A stretch of 64,000 nt of DNA from Microcaldota archaeon (GTDB taxonomy: Archaea > Micrarchaeota > Micrarchaeia > Micrarchaeales > Micrarchaeaceae). The DNA is taken from contig JAKAWW010000001.1 in the NCBI GenBank assembly GCA_021816895.1, positions 310,001 through 374,000 on the forward strand, read 5' to 3'. Of the stretch, positions 60,529 to 64,000 are shown piece after piece; within the stretch, counting starts at the first letter, position 1, and the number at the start of each line of letters is the position of its first letter. The position numbers and the translations under genes are program-made. The notes under the pieces are model-generated. The model saw only the letters and a program-made list of their open reading frames with translations. It searched no databases and was not told the origin of the DNA.

Positions 60529-61866
60529 TTATATCATAAATTCATCATAATTTGATCTGTTGCATATCTCGCCAACAAGGTTCTTGCCAAGAAGCTCTTT
60601 TGCCTTTTCAGAATCGTAATTTCCGAGGAGCCAGCCCAGCTTCACGTAAGCGGTCTCTGGCGTCATGTCTTCGCAATATATGGCGCCTGCGTTGCTAAGG
60701 AGCCTCAGGTTCCTGTAAACATTGGAATTCACCCTGCCGTATATGCACTGCGAAGTCATGCCTACTACTACCCCTTTTTCTACCGCTTCCTTTATTTGAG
60801 GCAGCCATGAAAAGCCCTCGTGCTGCACAGAAACCGGCGTGTGCCCTAGTCCGGTGCCCTCAATAATGATACCTTTGTAGCCCTTGCCCACGTAATAGTC
60901 TATTATGCCTGGATCTGAATTTGGATAAGCCTTTACAAGTGCGACCTTCCTTTCAAAGCCTGTCAAAGGCTTAAGCTCTTTGCTCTGGTTTGCTATCTTC
61001 TTGTAGCCAGAAGCATACTCTATCTTTAAGTCCTTGCTTACATACGCTATCGGCTTGTCGTTTATGGCCCTGAAAGCATCACGGCGTGATGTGTGCATCT
61101 TCCTTGCGTGCGTGCCCCTTATAAACGCGCACTTTGAATCGGAGCTCGATGCGTGCATGCATATGCCGACTTCGGCTATGTCCGAATAGGCGGCAAGCTC
61201 CGCTGCGCATGCAAGGTTTAGGAATGCATCGCTAGAGCCCCTGTCGCTGCTCCTCTGCGCTCCTGTTATTACCACCGGCGCGTTTAACCCTTGCAGCATG
61301 AAGCTCAGCGCCGCCGAGATATAGTGCATTGTGTCTGTGCCTGTTGTTACCACGACCCCGTGCTTGCCGCTGTTGAGCGCTTCTGCAACATGCTTTGATA
61401 TCTCCTGCCACTCCAAATATGACATGTCCTCGCTCGCTATGTTGAAAAGCTGCTTTACCTCGATGTTTGCAATGCCCTCGAGCTCGGGCACCTCATACAA
61501 AAGCTCTGACGGCTTCAGCAGCATGTACACCCCGCCTGTCTTGTAGTCTACCTTGCTCCCTATGGTGCCTCCTGTATAAAGCAGTTGTATGTAAGGCTTC
61601 TTTTCAACAGCATGCTTTTCGGCTCTTTCTGGGAACGTGAATTCCTTCTTGCCTTGCGCGATTTTTTCGAAGCGCATGTCACTGGTGTACCTTATGCCAG
61701 TGTTGTAGCCATTTTTAAGCTTTATCACTATTATGTCGCTCTTGTTGTTCTCGGTGCGCGGCATTAGCTCTCCCGTTAGCTTCATGTTGCGGGAGCCAGA
61801 TTCTATGCTTATCGTATCGCCTACGCTTATGCCTGCTTTTTTCAACATTGCCTCTATGTCGGTCAC
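60529..61866 (-). CDS. gatD: Glutamyl-tRNA(Gln) amidotransferase subunit D
   Basis: This asparaginase-like subunit releases ammonia from Gln for GatE. It has an N-terminal ~80-residue Tudor-like region (ISVGDTISIESGSR), the first catalytic Thr motif LLYTGGTIGS, VVTTGTDTMHYIS and the TGAQRSSDRGSSDA segment. The 445-residue length is typical. It starts with GTG at 61866, overlapping the stop of the methylthiotransferase gene; GGTGG lies just upstream. Confidence 0.95.
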   Translation of the reverse strand: MTDIEAMLKKAGISVGDTISIESGSRNMKLTGELMPRTENNKSDIIVIKLKNGYNTGIRYTSDMRFEKIAQGKKEFTFPERAEKHAVEKKPYIQLLYTGGTIGSKVDYKTGGVYMLLKPSELLYEVPELEGIANIEVKQLFNIASEDMSYLEWQEISKHVAEALNSGKHGVVVTTGTDTMHYISAALSFMLQGLNAPVVITGAQRSSDRGSSDAFLNLACAAELAAYSDIAEVGICMHASSSDSKCAFIRGTHARKMHTSRRDAFRAINDKPIAYVSKDLKIEYASGYKKIANQSKELKPLTGFERKVALVKAYPNSDPGIIDYYVGKGYKGIIIEGTGLGHTPVSVQHEGFSWLPQIKEAVEKGVVVGMTSQCIYGRVNSNVYRNLRLLSNAGAIYCEDMTPETAYVKLGWLLGNYDSEKAKELLGKNLVGEICNRSNYDEFMI

Positions 61867-63164
61867 TGCACCACCTTCCCGTAAAGCGCGTTTGCCGTTG
61901 CCTTCTCTATCTTTACCAAGTACCTGCCTCCCAGCTCCACGCGCTCCGTGCTTCCTACAATCACCTGCTTGTAATTCGAAGCCCTTCCGCAGAACGAACC
62001 TTCGTTGGCTTCTGTAATAATTATATCCTGCGTGCTGCCTATAAACCTATTGTTTGCCTCTGCCTGCAGCTTTCTGACGAGCCTGCTCAGCTCAGCGCTT
62101 CTCTCGTTTATTGTTTCGGTGCCAAGCTGCTTCATCTTCGATGCTTCGGCATGCGGCATGGCGCCGAACTTTGATATGTTCACAACTTCGGGCTTAACCT
62201 TTTTCATGAATGCCAGCGTTTCATTGAAGTCTTCTTCTGTTTCTGTTGGGAATCCAACTATTATATCGGTCTCTATTGTTATGTATGGCACTGCGGCGCG
62301 CAATTCATCAATGTGCGCGTAAACGCTCTCCATCGTGTAAAGCCTCATCATTGCTTTCAAAACATTGTTGCTTCCTGATTGCACCGGTATATGGGCAAAC
62401 TTGTATATGTGCCTGTCATTAAGGAGCACGGCGAGCGCTTTGGCATACCTATCAAGGAATTGGGGGTTTAGCATGCCCACGCGCATCATAAAGTCCCCTT
62501 CAATGCGCCTTGCCTTATCTAAAAGCCCTACGATGCTTGTATTCCTGTCAGCGCCATATGCGCCCGTATCTTGTGCAGTGAGGTCTATCTCCTTTGCACC
62601 TCTTGCAACGCTCAGCCTTATCGCTTCAAGTATCATCTCTTCGGGAAAGCTGTTCAGTGGCCCGCGCGCAAACTTCGTTTCGCAAAAGCTGCAGTTGCTC
62701 AGGCAGCCGTCGCTAAGAGGTATTTTTGCAATAACGCTATTATTTGGCTTAAAGAATTCAAGCCTGTTGTTCTTGGTGTATGTATCAAAGACTACTTTCT
62801 TGCCCGAGCTTACGAGCTGCAAGGCTTTTGGCAGCATGGCAATGTTCGGCGTGGTTACTATGCTCACGTTCGGAGCATACTTTCTTATAAGGCTTTGGTC
62901 TGCCGATGCCAGGCAGCCAGTGGCAACAACCTTCGCGCCTGCGTTGCTAAGCTTCTGCAATTCATAGAGTATCTTCTGCTCAGTCGGCTTCTTCACTGCG
63001 CATGTATTTATGATTACAATGTCTTTGCTGTTTTGTGCCACACCAAGCCCATCCAGCTTGTCCTCATATGCAACCTCATAGCCTGCATCTGCCAGCACAT
63101 TGCCCATGAGCATGCTGTCCGCTTGGTTGAGCGTGCAGCCGTATATCTTTATGCTCACTTTCAT
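61863..63164 (-). CDS. tRNA t6A methylthiotransferase (e-MtaB/CDKAL1 type radical SAM)
   Basis: This enzyme adds a methylthio group to t6A37 in tRNAs reading ANN codons. It has the N-terminal MTTase domain with three cysteines (YGCTLNQADS, NTCAVKK, TGCLA), the radical SAM motif GCLSNCSFC and a C-terminal TRAM domain (residues ~375-433). The order and sequence fit the archaeal/eukaryotic e-MtaB group more than MiaB. The ATG at 63164 gives the standard N terminus; a longer TTG-started form is less likely. It is first in the gatD-gatE series. Confidence 0.9.
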   Translation of the reverse strand: MKVSIKIYGCTLNQADSMLMGNVLADAGYEVAYEDKLDGLGVAQNSKDIVIINTCAVKKPTEQKILYELQKLSNAGAKVVATGCLASADQSLIRKYAPNVSIVTTPNIAMLPKALQLVSSGKKVVFDTYTKNNRLEFFKPNNSVIAKIPLSDGCLSNCSFCETKFARGPLNSFPEEMILEAIRLSVARGAKEIDLTAQDTGAYGADRNTSIVGLLDKARRIEGDFMMRVGMLNPQFLDRYAKALAVLLNDRHIYKFAHIPVQSGSNNVLKAMMRLYTMESVYAHIDELRAAVPYITIETDIIVGFPTETEEDFNETLAFMKKVKPEVVNISKFGAMPHAEASKMKQLGTETINERSAELSRLVRKLQAEANNRFIGSTQDIIITEANEGSFCGRASNYKQVIVGSTERVELGGRYLVKIEKATANALYGKVVQ

Positions 63165-63333
63165 AAACTCAATATTATTTTGCACAAAACCTATAAAAAT
63201 AAGCCCTGTTCACGGTGGCGTGTAGCCAGAATACCAGTTAGAGGCATAATTAACACCTGTTGCTTGGCCATTGTTGCCGTTGCCGCTGTAGTCGTTGGCA
63301 TTGCAGCCCTTATATCATAACATCAACATTTTC

Positions 63334-64000
63334 TCAGGCATTGGTGCTCTTCCCATTTCTCTCGCCTGTTAGCGCTTCTATCAGTTGCTTCTTTACCTCG
63401 TTCAGTTTGGGCAAACCTTTTACCAGATATTTCAATTCCTCCTTCCACCTGTTCTCTTTCATAGCTCGTATCTTGCTGACCAGCTGCTTCTCATTGTATT
63501 TTTCATTTCTAAGCTTTAGCTTTTTATTGAACAATGCTTTGTCATATTTTATCAGTTTGCGCCGCATCATGAAGTATGCATCGTATATATCACGAGTTTC
63601 GTTTCTCTCCATTATTGCACACAGCTTTTCTGCAAGCAGCTCCTCGACAGGCATCAAATAGATTACCATTGTGCCTATGTCATAGTATTTGGATACGAAG
63701 CTTAAAGATTCCGGCTTCAGGATCAGATCGTGCCTCACGCTTATATCAATTTTTATCTTGTGCCTTTTGCCAGTTTTCGCAAACAACGGCCCCTCAACGA
63801 AGAATTCGCTCCTTATGCTAGTTAGCAACCCGTTTTCATCATTTACAAGAACGTTGCCCTTGTTCTTTGTTATGTTGTAGCTCCTTTCAAAATCTTTTAC
63901 TACAGGCTCTATTAGGCTGTCTATCCTTGCCCCTATTCCTGATGCATCGCCCATGTAGCTGAAGTCAAGGTCTTCCGAGAATCTGTCAAGCCCGTGCAGC
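63334..64000 (-). CDS. AbiEii-like nucleotidyltransferase (5' end beyond the window)
   Basis: This is a minus-strand gene whose start lies outside the window. At the edge it reads LHGLDRFSEDLDFSY, the classic DxD nucleotidyltransferase motif of AbiEii/type IV toxin proteins, followed by KIDISVRHDLILKPE and the helical ELLAEKLCAIMERNETRDIY segment. These proteins are usually toxins of AbiE-type toxin-antitoxin or phage-defence pairs and modify tRNA or other targets. Its antitoxin, if present, should be encoded upstream of 64000. Confidence 0.82.
   Translation of the reverse strand, partial: LHGLDRFSEDLDFSYMGDASGIGARIDSLIEPVVKDFERSYNITKNKGNVLVNDENGLLTSIRSEFFVEGPLFAKTGKRHKIKIDISVRHDLILKPESLSFVSKYYDIGTMVIYLMPVEELLAEKLCAIMERNETRDIYDAYFMMRRKLIKYDKALFNKKLKLRNEKYNEKQLVSKIRAMKENRWKEELKYLVKGLPKLNEVKKQLIEALTGERNGKSTNA

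Noticed and set aside
1-64000. CRISPR array accompanying the Cas1 fragment
   Set aside because: No regularly spaced direct repeats with unique spacers were seen anywhere in the window, and no other Cas protein is present.

Overview
The window comes from an archaeon, most likely an acid-dwelling DPANN lineage of the ARMAN/Micrarchaeota type; this placement is inferred from gene content, not from a search. Supporting genes are replication factor C large subunit, an A/V-type ATP synthase operon, a histone-fold protein, GatD/GatE amidotransferase, archaeal-type TrpRS and AsnRS, RtcB, archaeal UMP kinase, DUF2070, a P3A-type proton-pumping ATPase and pilin-like class III signal peptides. An intron-containing tRNA and frequent GGTG ribosome-binding motifs agree with this. 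Genes are densely packed, with many 1-4 base overlaps.

Layout. 1-11.2 kb: a cysteine-rich surface protein, a DHH phosphoesterase, RfcL, a cis-prenyltransferase, DUF2070, AsnRS, a dolichol-kinase-like protein, endonuclease IV, a tailed histone, a GlcNAc-1-phosphate transferase and tRNA-Arg. 11.2-13 kb: small orphan genes. 13.1-16 kb: phosphomevalonate kinase, diphosphomevalonate decarboxylase and thymidylate kinase. 16.1-20.6 kb: a pilin-anchored beta-propeller protein, TrpRS and a flippase. 20.7-28.9 kb: the ATP synthase operon K-E-C-F-A-B-D-(35-residue membrane peptide)-H-I. 28.9-39.5 kb: an SDR enzyme, a PH-like protein, a ROK-fold protein without its catalytic Asp, a 2-oxoacid:ferredoxin oxidoreductase with an RNHCP protein, a metal transporter with a DtxR-type repressor and a palindromic operator, the proton ATPase, UMP kinase and dCTP deaminase.

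39.6-45.0 kb: an AT-rich 5.3-kb element sits at the 3' end of tRNA-Glu. It has 13-bp terminal inverted repeats that exactly abut 14-bp direct repeats, and it carries the C-terminal half of a Cas1-family integrase. This is the architecture of a casposon, here apparently decayed or non-autonomous. 45.1-49.4 kb: MsrA, MsrB, RtcB, a small pilin-like protein and a peroxiredoxin.

49.5-56.9 kb: a nine-gene, one-direction operon with a VirB2-like pilin, a VirB6-like polytopic membrane protein, two HerA/VirB4-class ATPases and five small membrane or unknown proteins. It resembles a type IV secretion or archaeal Ced-like DNA-transfer machine and is the strongest candidate for an undescribed system. 57-64 kb: a Toprim protein, tRNA(CAT) with an intron, tRNA-Gly, a small operon with a hairpin terminator, GatE, a two-helix membrane protein, GatD, an e-MtaB-like methylthiotransferase and the edge of an AbiEii-like nucleotidyltransferase.

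Functionally the window joins translation (AsnRS and TrpRS, GatDE for Gln-tRNA, tRNA thiomethylation, tRNA splicing ligase), isoprenoid and glycan-lipid carrier synthesis (mevalonate steps, cis-prenyltransferase, dolichol kinase, GlcNAc-1-P transferase, flippase), proton handling, and surface or DNA-exchange functions.
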